The notes under the pieces were generated by a model. It made no database searches. It was not told where the DNA came from and saw only the letters and a list, made by a program, of their open reading frames with translations. Shown here piece after piece: positions 1 through 9,298 of a stretch of 64,000 nt of DNA. The stretch spans positions 1 to 64,000 of the forward strand of contig JBJMKO010000026.1 in NCBI GenBank assembly GCA_045805805.1, given 5' to 3'. How positions within the stretch are numbered: position 1 is the stretch's first letter; each line of letters opens with the position of its first letter. The stretch is from VRUE01 sp045805805. Lineage in GTDB: Bacteria; Actinomycetota; Thermoleophilia; Solirubrobacterales; 70-9. Position numbers and translations under genes: made by a program.

Positions 1-50
1 CGCGGCAGAAGCCGCGCTTGAGTGTTTTGGGAGGGGCCTCCCGACCCTCT
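1..50. repeat. Family A foldback repeat, cut by window edge
   Basis: This is the right part of a palindromic element whose core reads TTGAGTGTTTTGGGAGGGG here. The same core occurs at 518-593, 19019-19096 and 19968-20043. The outer arm (about 37-50) runs up to the stop codon of the lipoprotein gene at 49-51. It shares CCCGACCCTCT with the outer arm of the copy at 19968-20043. The left arm lies outside the window. Confidence 0.8.
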
Positions 51-510
51 ATGTCTCGCGCAGCGCTTCTCGGATCGAAGCTCGCAGAGAACCGGAACCT
101 GAAGCTTTAATCAGGTGGAGCAGGTGCGCCATTGCGGCCTTGCCCGAGCTTGCAGAGATCCATGGGATCTCGGCGGTTCCCAGAATCGGGTGGGTGAACT
201 GGGACGCTCGGGGATCGGAAGCTTCCAGGTAAGCCACCGTGGTCGAGTCCTCCGTAGCTCGACGAGCATTGGCTCCGAGCGTTGAGAGCTCAAGCTTGTC
301 GTGGCTTCGGGGCGTCGGGAGGCAGATGGCTTGCACGTGAAGCTCGCCAGCACGATTGCCTTGTCTCACAAGCTCCTGCTTCGCACCAGCGCAGAGAGGA
401 GCTTCGACGTAAGCAGCGACGGTGGCGCCCTTGGATACACCTTCTCCTCCCCCGCAGCCAGCCCCGGCCACGAGCAAGCCACAGACGACCGGGGCCAAGG
501 CCTTACGCAT
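49..510 (-). CDS. Small lipoprotein resembling a periplasmic binding-protein N-terminus
   Basis: A predicted secreted lipoprotein of 153 residues. The start at 510 is chosen because MRK is followed by a hydrophobic stretch and a lipobox (VAGAGC, lipid Cys at about residue 19). A further upstream extension would run through the foldback repeat. After the lipobox, the mature part (AAYVEAPLCAGAKQELVRQG, then a segment with ANARRATEDSTTVAY) resembles the first lobe of branched-chain amino-acid type binding proteins as found in Thermoleophilia. It ends after about 130 residues where a full protein would have about 350. It may be a degenerate or single-lobe relative, so ligand binding is unproven. 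It sits downstream of pfkA on the same strand, between two family A repeats. Confidence 0.6.
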   Translation of the reverse strand: MRKALAPVVCGLLVAGAGCGGGEGVSKGATVAAYVEAPLCAGAKQELVRQGNRAGELHVQAICLPTPRSHDKLELSTLGANARRATEDSTTVAYLEASDPRASQFTHPILGTAEIPWISASSGKAAMAHLLHLIKASGSGSLRASIREALRET

Positions 511-517
511 GACCAAA

Positions 518-593
518 GAGCAACGGGTGGCCCCTCCCAAAACACTCAAGAGCGGCGCCAGCCGCTCGTTTTGGGAGGGGCCACCCGTTGCTC
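518..593. repeat. Family A foldback repeat between pfkA and lipoprotein gene
   Basis: This is a perfect or near-perfect inverted repeat. The outer arms GAGCAACGGGTGG / CCACCCGTTGCTC are specific to this locus. The inner core CCCCTCCCAAAAC...GTTTTGGGAGGGG is shared with three other loci. It has a small GC hairpin at the tip (AGCGGCGCCAGCCGCT). It ends 7 bases from the pfkA stop codon, so in mRNA it would form a strong 3' stem. There is no T-run typical of an intrinsic terminator. Confidence 0.9.
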
Positions 594-600
594 CCTCGGC

Positions 601-1629
601 CTAGCCAAAGAAAACCTCAGCCTCGGAATACAACGACTTGGGAACGACCTTCAATTCCGCCGTTGCTTCGCTGAGATCGACAAGCTGGATATCGGTGCCC
701 CGCAAGGCAGTCATCTTGCCCCACTTGCCTGCATCGACAGCGTCGATGGCATGCAGTCCGAAACGGGTCGCCAACACGCGGTCGAAAGCCGTCGGTGTTC
801 CCCCCCGCTGCACATGGCCCAGCACGGTCGCACGGGTCTCCTTGCCCGTTCTCCGCTCGATCTCGCCCTCCAGCCAGTGGGCGATGCCACCGAGGTGGAC
901 ATGGCCGAACTCGTCGAGCTTCTCACCCTGAGCCGCCGGCATCCCCCCCACTGGCTGCGCTCCCTCGGCGACGACGAGGATCGGCGCGTAGTTGCTCTCG
1001 AAGCGGTGGCCGACGAACTCGCAGACCTTCTCGAGGTCGAAGGGCTGCTCGGGGATCAGGATCACGTTGGCGCCGCCGGCGAGGCCGGCGTGGAAGGCGA
1101 TCCAGCCGGCGTGCCGGCCCATCACCTCGACGATCAGCACCCGGTGATGGCTGTCCGCCGTCGTGTGCAGGCGGTCGATCGCCTCCATCGCGATGTTGAC
1201 CGCGGTGTCGAAGCCGAAGGTGTAATCGGTCGCGCCGAGGTCGTTGTCGATCGTCTTCGGCACGCCGACGACGGGAAGATCGTGCTCGGCATATAGACGC
1301 GCCGCCGCACCAAGCGTGTCCTCGCCCCCGATCGCGATCAGGCCGTCGACGCCGTCCGCCTCGAGGTTCTCGGCCAGGCGCGCGGCGCCGTCGTCCTCCT
1401 TGAAGGGGTTGGTCCGCGAGGCACCGAGGATCGTCCCGCCGCGGGGCAGGATCCCCCGCACCTCGGGTACGCCCAAGGGACGGCTGTCGCGCTCGAGCGG
1501 CCCGCGCCAGCCATCGCGGTAGCCGACGAACTCGTGGCCGCAGTGTTCTATTCCCTTGCGGACTACGGCACGGATCACTGCGTTGAGACCCGGACAGTCC
1601 CCGCCTCCGGTGAGTACGCCGATCCGCAT
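601..1629 (-). CDS. pfkA: 6-phosphofructokinase, predicted PPi-dependent type
   Basis: This cytoplasmic glycolytic enzyme phosphorylates fructose 6-phosphate to the 1,6-bisphosphate. The protein has 342 residues. It starts with MRIGVLTGGGDCPGLN, the nucleotide or PPi loop, which fixes the start at 1629. Other family motifs are PKTIDND (about 124-130), GRHAGWIA and HVQRGGTPTAFDR. The loop at 101-105 reads GGEDT. Actinobacterial ATP-dependent enzymes such as M. tuberculosis PfkA have GGEGT, and Asp at position 104 is the known hallmark of pyrophosphate-dependent members (Amycolatopsis methanolica type). I therefore infer reversible PPi-dependent activity. A family A hairpin follows the stop codon. 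Confidence 0.95.
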   Translation of the reverse strand: MRIGVLTGGGDCPGLNAVIRAVVRKGIEHCGHEFVGYRDGWRGPLERDSRPLGVPEVRGILPRGGTILGASRTNPFKEDDGAARLAENLEADGVDGLIAIGGEDTLGAAARLYAEHDLPVVGVPKTIDNDLGATDYTFGFDTAVNIAMEAIDRLHTTADSHHRVLIVEVMGRHAGWIAFHAGLAGGANVILIPEQPFDLEKVCEFVGHRFESNYAPILVVAEGAQPVGGMPAAQGEKLDEFGHVHLGGIAHWLEGEIERRTGKETRATVLGHVQRGGTPTAFDRVLATRFGLHAIDAVDAGKWGKMTALRGTDIQLVDLSEATAELKVVPKSLYSEAEVFFG

Positions 1630-1641
1630 GGCTCTCAGGTT

Positions 1642-1758
1642 ATGGCCTGTGGCGGCAGGGGTTCCGCTTAACTTTTTCGAGTGGCGTTGGATTGCGGGCG
1701 CTTCGGGCGAGCACTGCGAAAAAGTACAAGACGCTCCACCCCTGCCGCCACAGGCCAT
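1642..1758. repeat. Nested inverted repeat in the pfkA/methyltransferase divergent gap
   Basis: The 21-bp arms at 1642-1662 and 1738-1758 (ATGGCCTGTGGCGGCAGGGGT and its complement) are perfect. Inside them a second pair, ACTTTTTCG near 1671 and CGAAAAAGT at 1717-1725, is also inverted. The element fills most of the 184-base gap between two divergent genes, where their promoters should be. It shares no core with family A. Confidence 0.85.
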
Positions 1759-1813
1759 GCCGTGGCGAGCGTTCTAAAGCTGTAATTTCGTGTCGGAGCG
1801 GAAAGGAGATTCG

Positions 1814-2629
1814 ATGAGCGAGACAGCGGATATTCAAGCGCTGCGCGAGGCACAGCTGAAGACTTGGTCGGAGGGCGACTTCGCGGTTGTCGCCGCGATC
1901 GTGATGATGGTTTCCGAGGAACTGGTCGAAGCCCTCGACGTGGTTCCCAGCGAGCGGATGCTGGACGTCGCCTGCGGCAGCGGCAACGCCGCCATCGCGG
2001 CGGCGCGGCGCACCTGGGGCGGCGTGGTCGGGGTCGACTTCGTGCCCGCCCTGCTCGAGCGCGCCCGCGAGCGCGCTGCGGCCGAGCGCCTGGACATCGA
2101 ATTCATCGAGGGCGACGCAGCCGATCTGCCCTTCGCAGATGCCGAGTTCGACGTCGTCCTCTCGGTCTTCGGCGCGATGTTCGCCCCGGACCAGGAGCAG
2201 GCCGCTGCCGAGCTGCTGCGGACCTGCAAGCCGGGCGGCCGCATCGGCATGGCCAACTGGGTGCCCGACGGTCCGGTCAGCCAGCTCTTCGGCATCGTCG
2301 CCAAACACGTCCCGCCCCCGGCGGGGTTCACGCCACCGGTCCTCTGGGGCGCCGAGGAGCGGGTGCGGGAGTTGTTCGGCGACGGCGTCACCGACTTGCG
2401 CTTCGAACGCAAGGCGTCGAGACAACCGTTCAGGTCGATCGACCACTACCTGGAGATCTTTCGCAACTACTTTGGCCCGATCAAGCTTGCCTTCGAGCGG
2501 GTTGGACCGGATGGGGAAGCGGCACTGGAGGCGGACCTTCGCGAACAGCTGGAGAAGGCCAACACCGGCGGTGACCGTGCCTTCGTACTCGAACCCGAGT
2601 ACCTGCAGGTGATCGCGACGCGCGCTTAG
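1814..2629 (+). CDS. Class I SAM-dependent methyltransferase
   Basis: This protein of 271 residues has the Rossmann SAM-binding signature LDVACGSGNAAIAAARR at about 45-61. It then has an acidic strand end (VGVDFVP) and a post-motif II segment (FADAEFDVVLSVFGAMFAPD), as in Methyltransf_11 enzymes. The substrate cannot be read from the sequence. The start at 1814 is preceded by AAAGGAG eight bases upstream. A GTG 24 bases earlier lies on the wrong side of this ribosome site. It is transcribed away from pfkA and converges on the trp operon, with about 10 bases between the two stop codons. Confidence 0.85.
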   Translation: MSETADIQALREAQLKTWSEGDFAVVAAIVMMVSEELVEALDVVPSERMLDVACGSGNAAIAAARRTWGGVVGVDFVPALLERARERAAAERLDIEFIEGDAADLPFADAEFDVVLSVFGAMFAPDQEQAAAELLRTCKPGGRIGMANWVPDGPVSQLFGIVAKHVPPPAGFTPPVLWGAEERVRELFGDGVTDLRFERKASRQPFRSIDHYLEIFRNYFGPIKLAFERVGPDGEAALEADLREQLEKANTGGDRAFVLEPEYLQVIATRA

Positions 2630-2639
2630 CGGCGCTGCG

Positions 2640-2789
2640 TCAGGAGGCCGGGCGGAAGACGCGGATCGTCGCGCCGATCAACATCACGGCCCCGAAGATC
2701 AGGCCGGCGACGCCGCCGCCCTGGCCGAGCACCGCGTAGGCAACCGTCGTCGTCGCCAGCGCCAAGAAGAGAGTGATGACCATTCCCAT
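2640..2789 (-). CDS. Small membrane protein at the end of the trp operon
   Basis: A 49-residue protein beginning MGMVITLFLALATTTVAYAV. It has two hydrophobic stretches (about 3-20 and 26-44) separated by GQGGG, and ends RVFRPAS. A second ATG two codons in is an equally possible start. It begins 12 bases after the trpA stop on the same strand, so it is probably the last cistron of the trp operon. I recognise no family. Coding is supported by the clean hydrophobic pattern, operon spacing and stop placement. Confidence 0.65.
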   Translation of the reverse strand: MGMVITLFLALATTTVAYAVLGQGGGVAGLIFGAVMLIGATIRVFRPAS

Positions 2790-2801
2790 GCGGCCGGAAT
2801 C

Positions 2802-3668
2802 CTAACCACCGAGGGCGACGCGCGTCTCGCGCAGGAAGGACCCGACGGCTCCGGCGGCAAGCCCAGGGCTTCCGGCCTCACCGGCCGCACGAACCAGGCG
2901 ACTGCCAATAATGACCCCGTCGGCAACCTCCCCCACCTGCGCGGCCTGGGCTGGGGTGCCAATACCGAAGCCGACGGCAACCGGAACCTCGGCGTCCTCC
3001 TTCGTGACGGCAACAAGGTCGGCAAGCTGCGGCGGAAGCTCATCGCGCTCCCCGGTCGTCCCAACGGTGGAGACGACATAGACGAACCCCCGCGCCACAG
3101 CGCAGATCCTTGCCCGCCTCTCCGGAGGCGTGGTCGGCGCAACCAGCGGAACCAGCGCCAGTCCAGCATCGTCAAACTCCGTCCGAACCGACTCCGCTTC
3201 CTCCAACGGCAGGTCCGGGACGATTGCCCCGGCAGCCCCGGCAGCAAGTGCGCGACTGGCGAACCCTGCCGCGCCGCCATGAGCAAAGACCATGTTCGCG
3301 TAGACCATGAAGACGACCGGGACCCGCTCGGCGATCTCCTCACAAAGCTCGAAGGCAGTCTCCAGCGTCGCCCCTGCCTCCAGTGCCGCAGTCGCAGCAG
3401 CATGAATCGTCGGCCCGTCAGCAAGTGGATCACTGAACGGAACACCGAGCTCAACCAGATCGGCGAACTCCGCATAGGCCTCAGCTATCGCCGAAGACGA
3501 CTCACGATCGGGATACCCCGCCATCATGTAGGGCATCAGCGCCGCCCGGCCTTCCTCGATAGCCCCGAGGAACGCCGCCGCAATCCGCTCCGCGCCAGTA
3601 GAAGCTGTCGGGCTGGGAGCAAGGGGGTGACTCGGCAGAGCCTCCCCGCTTTTGCTCTGACGAGTCAC
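2802..3668 (-). CDS. trpA: Tryptophan synthase alpha chain
   Basis: It cleaves indole-3-glycerol phosphate to indole and glyceraldehyde 3-phosphate and passes indole to TrpB. Visible family motifs are the catalytic Glu and Asp within ELGVPFSDPLADGP, PYMMAGYPD near the N-terminus, IVPDLPLEEAE, and the phosphate-binding VGFGIGTPAQA and GVIIGSRLV. The start is uncertain. No ATG precedes PYMMAGYP in frame. The nearest suitable codon is GTG at 3668, which lies inside the foldback repeat 3615-3680, giving 288 residues with an atypical, low-complexity first 25 residues. The native start may have been displaced by the repeat. It lies downstream of trpB in the operon. Confidence 0.93.
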   Translation of the reverse strand: MTRQSKSGEALPSHPLAPSPTASTGAERIAAAFLGAIEEGRAALMPYMMAGYPDRESSSAIAEAYAEFADLVELGVPFSDPLADGPTIHAAATAALEAGATLETAFELCEEIAERVPVVFMVYANMVFAHGGAAGFASRALAAGAAGAIVPDLPLEEAESVRTEFDDAGLALVPLVAPTTPPERRARICAVARGFVYVVSTVGTTGERDELPPQLADLVAVTKEDAEVPVAVGFGIGTPAQAAQVGEVADGVIIGSRLVRAAGEAGSPGLAAGAVGSFLRETRVALGG

Positions 3669-3680
3669 CCCCTTGCTCCC
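3615..3680. repeat. Perfect 20-bp inverted repeat at the trpB-trpA junction
   Basis: The arms GGGAGCAAGGGGGTGACTCG (3615-3634) and its exact complement (3661-3680) flank a 26-base loop. The element begins 26 bases after the trpB stop and overlaps the apparent trpA N-terminus, including the GTG proposed as its start. It could lower or uncouple trpA translation. Confidence 0.9.
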
Positions 3681-3705
3681 CCTGCGCCGCTGTTGCTCCA
3701 GCGAG

Positions 3706-4883
<1,178 letters not shown>

Positions 4884-4887
<4 letters not shown>

Positions 4888-5519
4888 CGCGCGGTAACGC
4901 TAGCCACCTTGGCGGCCTCGAAGAAGGCCGCCATCGCCGCATGGTCCTTGCGACCCGGCTCGGCCTCCACCCCACTCGCCACGTCGACCGCGAACGGGTG
5001 GGTCACGGCGATCGCTTCGGCGACGTTCTCGGGTCGCAGCCCGCCGGCAACGATCGCCGGAATCTCGGAGCGATGCTCGCGCAGCAGCCCCCAGTCGAAG
5101 CTTTCTCCGGTACCGCCCCAGAGGCCCTTGCCGCGCCTGTCGAAGAGATGGAAGTCGGTGCGAAACGCCTCCGCCCCGTGCACCTCGGCGCCGCTGGCGA
5201 CATGAATCGCCTTGATCACCTTCACCCCGGTCCGCCGCGCCACCTCGCCACAGAACTGAGGCCCCTCGGCCCCGTTCAGCTGCACCATCGTCAAACCGGC
5301 CCCCTCCACAGCCTTCGCGACTTCCTCCAGCTCCGGATTGACAAAGACCCCGACGACCTCGCACTTCCTTCGAAACGCAGCACAGATCGCGGCCGCTTCG
5401 TCAGCAGGACAAGCCCGAGGGCTCCTGTCGTAATGGATCAGCCCAATAGCCCAGGCGCCAAGCAGAACGGCCTCGGCCGCGTCGTCCAGGTTGGTGATCC
5501 CGCAGATCTTGACCCGCAT
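4884..5519 (-). CDS. trpF: Phosphoribosylanthranilate isomerase
   Basis: It isomerises N-(5-phosphoribosyl)anthranilate to CdRP, the step before TrpC. It has 211 residues of TIM-barrel. The opening MRVKICGITNLDDA contains the catalytic Cys. VQLNG, FDWGLL (catalytic Asp region), VAGGLRPENV and the phosphate-binding DVASGVEAEPGRKD are all present. Only 21 bases separate it from the protease gene upstream, and it overlaps trpB by four bases. Having a separate trpF suggests tryptophan does not rely on a bifunctional PriA here. Confidence 0.96.
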
Positions 5520-5540
5520 GTCCCCAGGGTACGGGAGCGG

Positions 5541-6737
5541 CTATTCCGCCGAGGCGGGCCGCACCCCGAGCGTCACCACAAACGTCTTCTCTTCGTTGTC
5601 GCCCCGCAGCACGGTCACTTCGATCCTTTCCCCCGGGTGCCCCTCGTTGACGAGGTTGATCACATCTTCCATCGAGCCAACGGGCCGGCCGTCCATCTTG
5701 GTGATGATGTCGCCGCCGAGCGTGACTTTGGCGCCCTCGATCGTCGCTTCGGTGTTGCCGCCCTCGATCCCCGCCTTGTCGGCCGGGCTGCCCTTGACGA
5801 CTTCATTGACGAGGACGCCTTTTTCAACCGGGAGTTTCAACACCCTCGCCAGGGCAGGTGTGACGCTGCCGCCGCTGATGCCGATGAAGGCGTGCTTGAC
5901 TTCGCCGTCGCGTTCGAGCTGCTGGACGACTTCACGGGCGGTGTCGATCGGCACCGCGAAGCCGATGCCGACGTTTCCGTTGCCACCCCCACCGGTCTGG
6001 ATCTGAGAGTTGATCCCGATCACGTTGCCCGCGGTGTCGATCAGCGGCCCGCCCGAGTTGCCGGGGTTGATCGCGGCGTCGGTCTGGATCACGTGCGAGA
6101 TCGAGAAGCCGTTGGGGGCCTGGATCTGGCGTTGAAGAGCGGAAACGATGCCCGCCGTCACGGTGCGATCGAGTCCGAACGGGTTGCCGATCGCGACCAC
6201 CGGGTCGCCGACGTGCACTTTCGCGGAATCGCCGAGTGAAAGGGGGTGCTGCTGGTCGTCCGGCACGTCGACCTCGAGCAGGGCGACGTCGGTCGCCGGG
6301 TCGGCGCCGACGACTTCGGCGGTGTGGCTTGTGTCCGACGAGCCGAGCTTGACCTCAACCCGAGTGGCGCCTTCGACCACGTGGTTGTTGGTGACGATGT
6401 GTCCTTCGGTGTCGATCAGGAAGCCGGAGCCGGTCGCGACGCCGCCGCCGGCCCCTTCCGATTCTCCGAAGGGGTCGAGCCCAGACGATTCTTCCGGCGC
6501 CTGTTCGGCTTCGATGAAGGCAACCCCCTGACCGTCGCGGCGGTAGATCTGGTTGACGACGTTGGTCTCGCTGCTTTCCTTGACGTCGACGGGAGCCGAC
6601 AGCGGCGACGCGGATGGCACCGTCGTGGTGCTCTGAGCGTCGACCCAACCTGCCGCAATCGCGATCCAGCCGAAGGCCGCGACGACCGCGCCGCCGAGGA
6701 GCGCGGAAGCGAATGGGGTACGAAGGAAACGCCGCAT
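5541..6737 (-). CDS. Membrane-anchored HtrA-like serine protease with PDZ domain
   Basis: A protein of 398 residues. An N-terminal signal anchor (FASALLGGAVVAAFGWIAIA, about 9-28) is followed by a linker, a trypsin-like domain (about 90-285) and one PDZ domain (about 295-390). The catalytic triad is visible as His in VTNNHVVEG, Asp in DPATDVALLEV and Ser in NPGNSGGPL. It is expected to degrade or sense misfolded proteins on the outer face of the membrane. It sits inside the trp operon between trpC (75 bases upstream) and trpF (21 bases downstream). The placement is unusual, so a role in tryptophan supply is possible but unproven. Confidence 0.93.
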   Translation of the reverse strand: MRRFLRTPFASALLGGAVVAAFGWIAIAAGWVDAQSTTTVPSASPLSAPVDVKESSETNVVNQIYRRDGQGVAFIEAEQAPEESSGLDPFGESEGAGGGVATGSGFLIDTEGHIVTNNHVVEGATRVEVKLGSSDTSHTAEVVGADPATDVALLEVDVPDDQQHPLSLGDSAKVHVGDPVVAIGNPFGLDRTVTAGIVSALQRQIQAPNGFSISHVIQTDAAINPGNSGGPLIDTAGNVIGINSQIQTGGGGNGNVGIGFAVPIDTAREVVQQLERDGEVKHAFIGISGGSVTPALARVLKLPVEKGVLVNEVVKGSPADKAGIEGGNTEATIEGAKVTLGGDIITKMDGRPVGSMEDVINLVNEGHPGERIEVTVLRGDNEEKTFVVTLGVRPASAE

Positions 6738-6812
6738 CTGGGAGAACCGTAGAGAGCCTTCCTCAGCGGTTCCTAAATGGTGCTGAAGCGGGCGGTAAAA
6801 AACCCGTGGTGC

Positions 6813-7613
6813 TCAGGGAAGGCGGTGCTCGCGTGTGCCCTCGTCGGACCCGGTCAGCTCACGAGTCTTGCGCTCGGGATCGGAGGCGCCCATCAGCGCC
6901 CCGCCGATCAGAACCGCGTCGACCCCCACCCGCTCCAGCTCCTCCAGCTCGGCGCGCGAGGAGATGCCGCTCTCGGCGACGACGGTCTTACCCGCGGGCA
7001 CGTCGGGCATCAGCTCATACGTCCGCGAGACGTCGACCGAGCCCTCGTCGAGATCGCGGTTGTTGATCCCGATCACGTCGGCGTCCATCGCCAGCGCCCG
7101 CTGCAGCTCCTCGGGGTCGTGGACCTCGACCAGGCAGTCGAGATCGAGCCCGCGTGCCTCCTCGTACATCGCCCGCAACTCGCGGTCCCCGAGAGCGCGA
7201 ACGATCAGCAGCACCGCGTCTGCCCCGTTTACCGCCGCCTCGTAGAGCTGGTAGGGGTCGACGATGAAGTCCTTGCGCAGGATCGGCAGGTCGCAGGTCT
7301 CACGCGCGACCCGCAGGTCCTCGAGCGAACCGCCGAAGTGGCGCTCGTCGGTGAGAACCGAGAGGGCCGCGGCACCGCCGCGCTCGTAGGCCCCCACCTG
7401 CTCGGCGACGGTGGCCGAAGCAGAAATCTCGCCGGCGCTGGGCGAGCGCCGCTTGAACTCGGCGATCAGCGAGAGGCCCGGACGCACCAGGGCCTCGTTG
7501 AAGGGGCGATCCTCGCCGCGTCCGGACAGGCGCGACTCGAGGTCCGCCTGCGGAACCTGGCTTCGGCGCTCCTCCACCCCATCGCGCGCCACCGAGATCA
7601 GCTGCTCGATCAT
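6813..7613 (-). CDS. trpC: Indole-3-glycerol phosphate synthase
   Basis: It closes the indole ring of CdRP to give indole-3-glycerol phosphate. The protein has about 266 residues of TIM-barrel, with LIAEFKRRSPSAG, LRKDFIVDPYQLYEAAVNGA (catalytic Lys) and GINNRDLDEGSVD visible. An in-frame GTG lies two codons before the ATG at 7613, and either could start translation. It follows trpD by 20 bases. Confidence 0.96.
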   Translation of the reverse strand: MIEQLISVARDGVEERRSQVPQADLESRLSGRGEDRPFNEALVRPGLSLIAEFKRRSPSAGEISASATVAEQVGAYERGGAAALSVLTDERHFGGSLEDLRVARETCDLPILRKDFIVDPYQLYEAAVNGADAVLLIVRALGDRELRAMYEEARGLDLDCLVEVHDPEELQRALAMDADVIGINNRDLDEGSVDVSRTYELMPDVPAGKTVVAESGISSRAELEELERVGVDAVLIGGALMGASDPERKTRELTGSDEGTREHRLP

Positions 7614-7633
7614 TGCCACTTGACCGGCGAAGC

Positions 7634-8665
7634 CTAGAGGGCGGGGCCGGCGGTCGTTGCGACAAGGCGTCCAAGCAACTCTGCGGCAGCCCCGGAATCG
7701 ACCGTCGCGGCTGCCTTCTCGACACCCTCCCCGAGGCTCTCGACCCTGCCACCAACGTAGATGGCGGCTCCCGCGTTGAGCAGGACGAGATCGCGGCGCG
7801 GGCCGTGCTCGCCCTCCAGGACCGCTCGCGCGGCGGCGGCGTTCTCTTCCGGCGTCCCCCCGGCGACCTCCTCCAGCTCCGCGGCGGCAAAGCCGAAGTC
7901 GCCCGGCTCGACGAAGTGCTCCTCGGTGCGGCCCTCGACGACCTCGATCAGGCGCGTGCGCGAGGAGATCGAGATCTCATCGACCCCGTCCTCGGCAGAG
8001 ACCACCATGGCGCGGGCACTGCCGAGGCCGACCAGGGCCTCGGCGATCGTCTCCTGGTAGTGGCGGTCGGAGACGCCGAGGAGCTGACGCGACGCCCCTG
8101 CCGGGTTGGTCAACGGACCGAGAAAGTTGAAGATCGTGCGCACGCCGAGCTCCTTGCGCACAGGGATCACGTGAGCCATCGCCTTGTGGTGACGCGGCGC
8201 GAACATGAAGCCGAAGCCGATCTCGTCGATGCAGCGGCCTACCTGCTCGGGCTCGAGCTCGATGTTGACGCCGAGCGCTTCGAGCAGGTCGGCGGACCCG
8301 CACCAGCTGGTGTTGGAGCGGTTGCCGTGCTTTGCGACGGCACATCCCGCCGCCGCGGCGACCAGGGCAGCCGTGGTCGAGACGTTGAAGGTGGACGGGC
8401 CGCCGCCGGTGCCGGCGGTATCGACCAGGTCGGTGCGGGATGTGGCTACCGGGGTGGCGAGCGAGCGCATCGTGCGAGCGAGGCCGACCAGCTCGGGGAC
8501 CGTCTCCCCCTTTGCCCGCAGCGCGATCAGGAAGGCAGCGGTCTGGACCTCGCTCGAGCGCCCCTCCATGATCTCGGCGAGCACAGCGGCGGCGTGGTCG
8601 GCCGTGAGGTGGTCGCCGGCACAGACCGCGTCGATCGCCCTGGTCACCACATCGTTGGGGGTCAT
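7634..8665 (-). CDS. trpD: Anthranilate phosphoribosyltransferase
   Basis: It transfers phosphoribosyl from PRPP to anthranilate. The protein has 343 residues. The PRPP-binding DTAGTGGGPSTFNVST and the KHGNRSNTSWCGSADLLEAL segment are characteristic. The common KHGNRSVSSKSGSAD is altered to NTSWCGSAD here, a mild oddity in the loop next to the PRPP site. An in-frame GTG three codons upstream (8674) is an alternative start. A foldback repeat at 8680-8728 lies between trpG and trpD. Confidence 0.95.
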   Translation of the reverse strand: MTPNDVVTRAIDAVCAGDHLTADHAAAVLAEIMEGRSSEVQTAAFLIALRAKGETVPELVGLARTMRSLATPVATSRTDLVDTAGTGGGPSTFNVSTTAALVAAAAGCAVAKHGNRSNTSWCGSADLLEALGVNIELEPEQVGRCIDEIGFGFMFAPRHHKAMAHVIPVRKELGVRTIFNFLGPLTNPAGASRQLLGVSDRHYQETIAEALVGLGSARAMVVSAEDGVDEISISSRTRLIEVVEGRTEEHFVEPGDFGFAAAELEEVAGGTPEENAAAARAVLEGEHGPRRDLVLLNAGAAIYVGGRVESLGEGVEKAAATVDSGAAAELLGRLVATTAGPAL

Positions 8666-8679
8666 GCTCGACACACGCC

Positions 8680-8728
8680 CTTCCGGTGCGCTTTATGTGG
8701 TCTATGGCCGTAAAAGGCGCACCGGAAG
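8680..8728. repeat. Inverted repeat between trpG and trpD
   Basis: The arms CTTCCGGTGCGCTTTA (8680-8695) and TAAAAGGCGCACCGGAAG (8711-8728) pair with a single bulged base. The element ends immediately after the trpG stop codon (8730-8732). It lies inside the operon, so it could act as an mRNA-processing or partial-termination stem. Confidence 0.85.
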
Positions 8729-8729
8729 C

Positions 8730-9296
8730 TCATGCTGGGTCTCCGAGGAAGTTGGCTAGGAGGTGCTTGCCCTGGGGGGTGAGGACCGACTCGGGGTGGA
8801 ACTGGACGCCCTCGGCGGGGAGCTCGCGGTGGCGGGCTCCCATCACCACGTCGCCGAGGCTGGCGCTTAATTCGAGCTCGTCCGGGAGGTCGGGGTCCGC
8901 CACCAGCGAGTGGTAGCGGCCGGCGACGAGCGGGCTCGGCAGACCGGCGTAGACCGTGCGGCCGTCGTGCTCGATCTCGGCCTCCTTGCCGTGGACCGGC
9001 TCGCCCTGCACGGTACGGCCGCCGAAGGCCTCGACCAGCGACTGGTGACCGAGGCAGACGCCAAGGACGGGAGTGCCGGCCTCGGCGAAACGGCGGATCG
9101 CCTCGACCGAGACCCCCGCCTCGGCCGGCGTGCAGGGGCCGGGCGAGACGACGAGGCGCTGGGCGTCGCGTTCGAGCAGCTCGTCGACCGTGGCCTTGTC
9201 ATTGCGCACGACCTCGAGCTCGGCCCCCAACTCGCCCAGGTACTGGACGAGGTTGTAGGTGAAGGAGTCGTAGTTGTCGACGACGAGGACACGCAT
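8730..9296 (-). CDS. trpG: Anthranilate synthase glutamine amidotransferase component
   Basis: It supplies ammonia from glutamine to TrpE. The protein has 188 residues of class I glutamine amidotransferase. It starts MRVLVVDNYDSFTYNLVQYL. The catalytic Cys is in GVCLGHQSL and the His-Glu pair in GVQFHPESVLT. LVVSPGPCTP forms the oxyanion strand. The ATG at 9296 lies two bases after the trpE stop. Such enzymes often also serve as PabA for folate synthesis. I saw no separate pabA in the window. Confidence 0.95.
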   Translation of the reverse strand: MRVLVVDNYDSFTYNLVQYLGELGAELEVVRNDKATVDELLERDAQRLVVSPGPCTPAEAGVSVEAIRRFAEAGTPVLGVCLGHQSLVEAFGGRTVQGEPVHGKEAEIEHDGRTVYAGLPSPLVAGRYHSLVADPDLPDELELSASLGDVVMGARHRELPAEGVQFHPESVLTPQGKHLLANFLGDPA

Positions 9297-9298
9297 GG

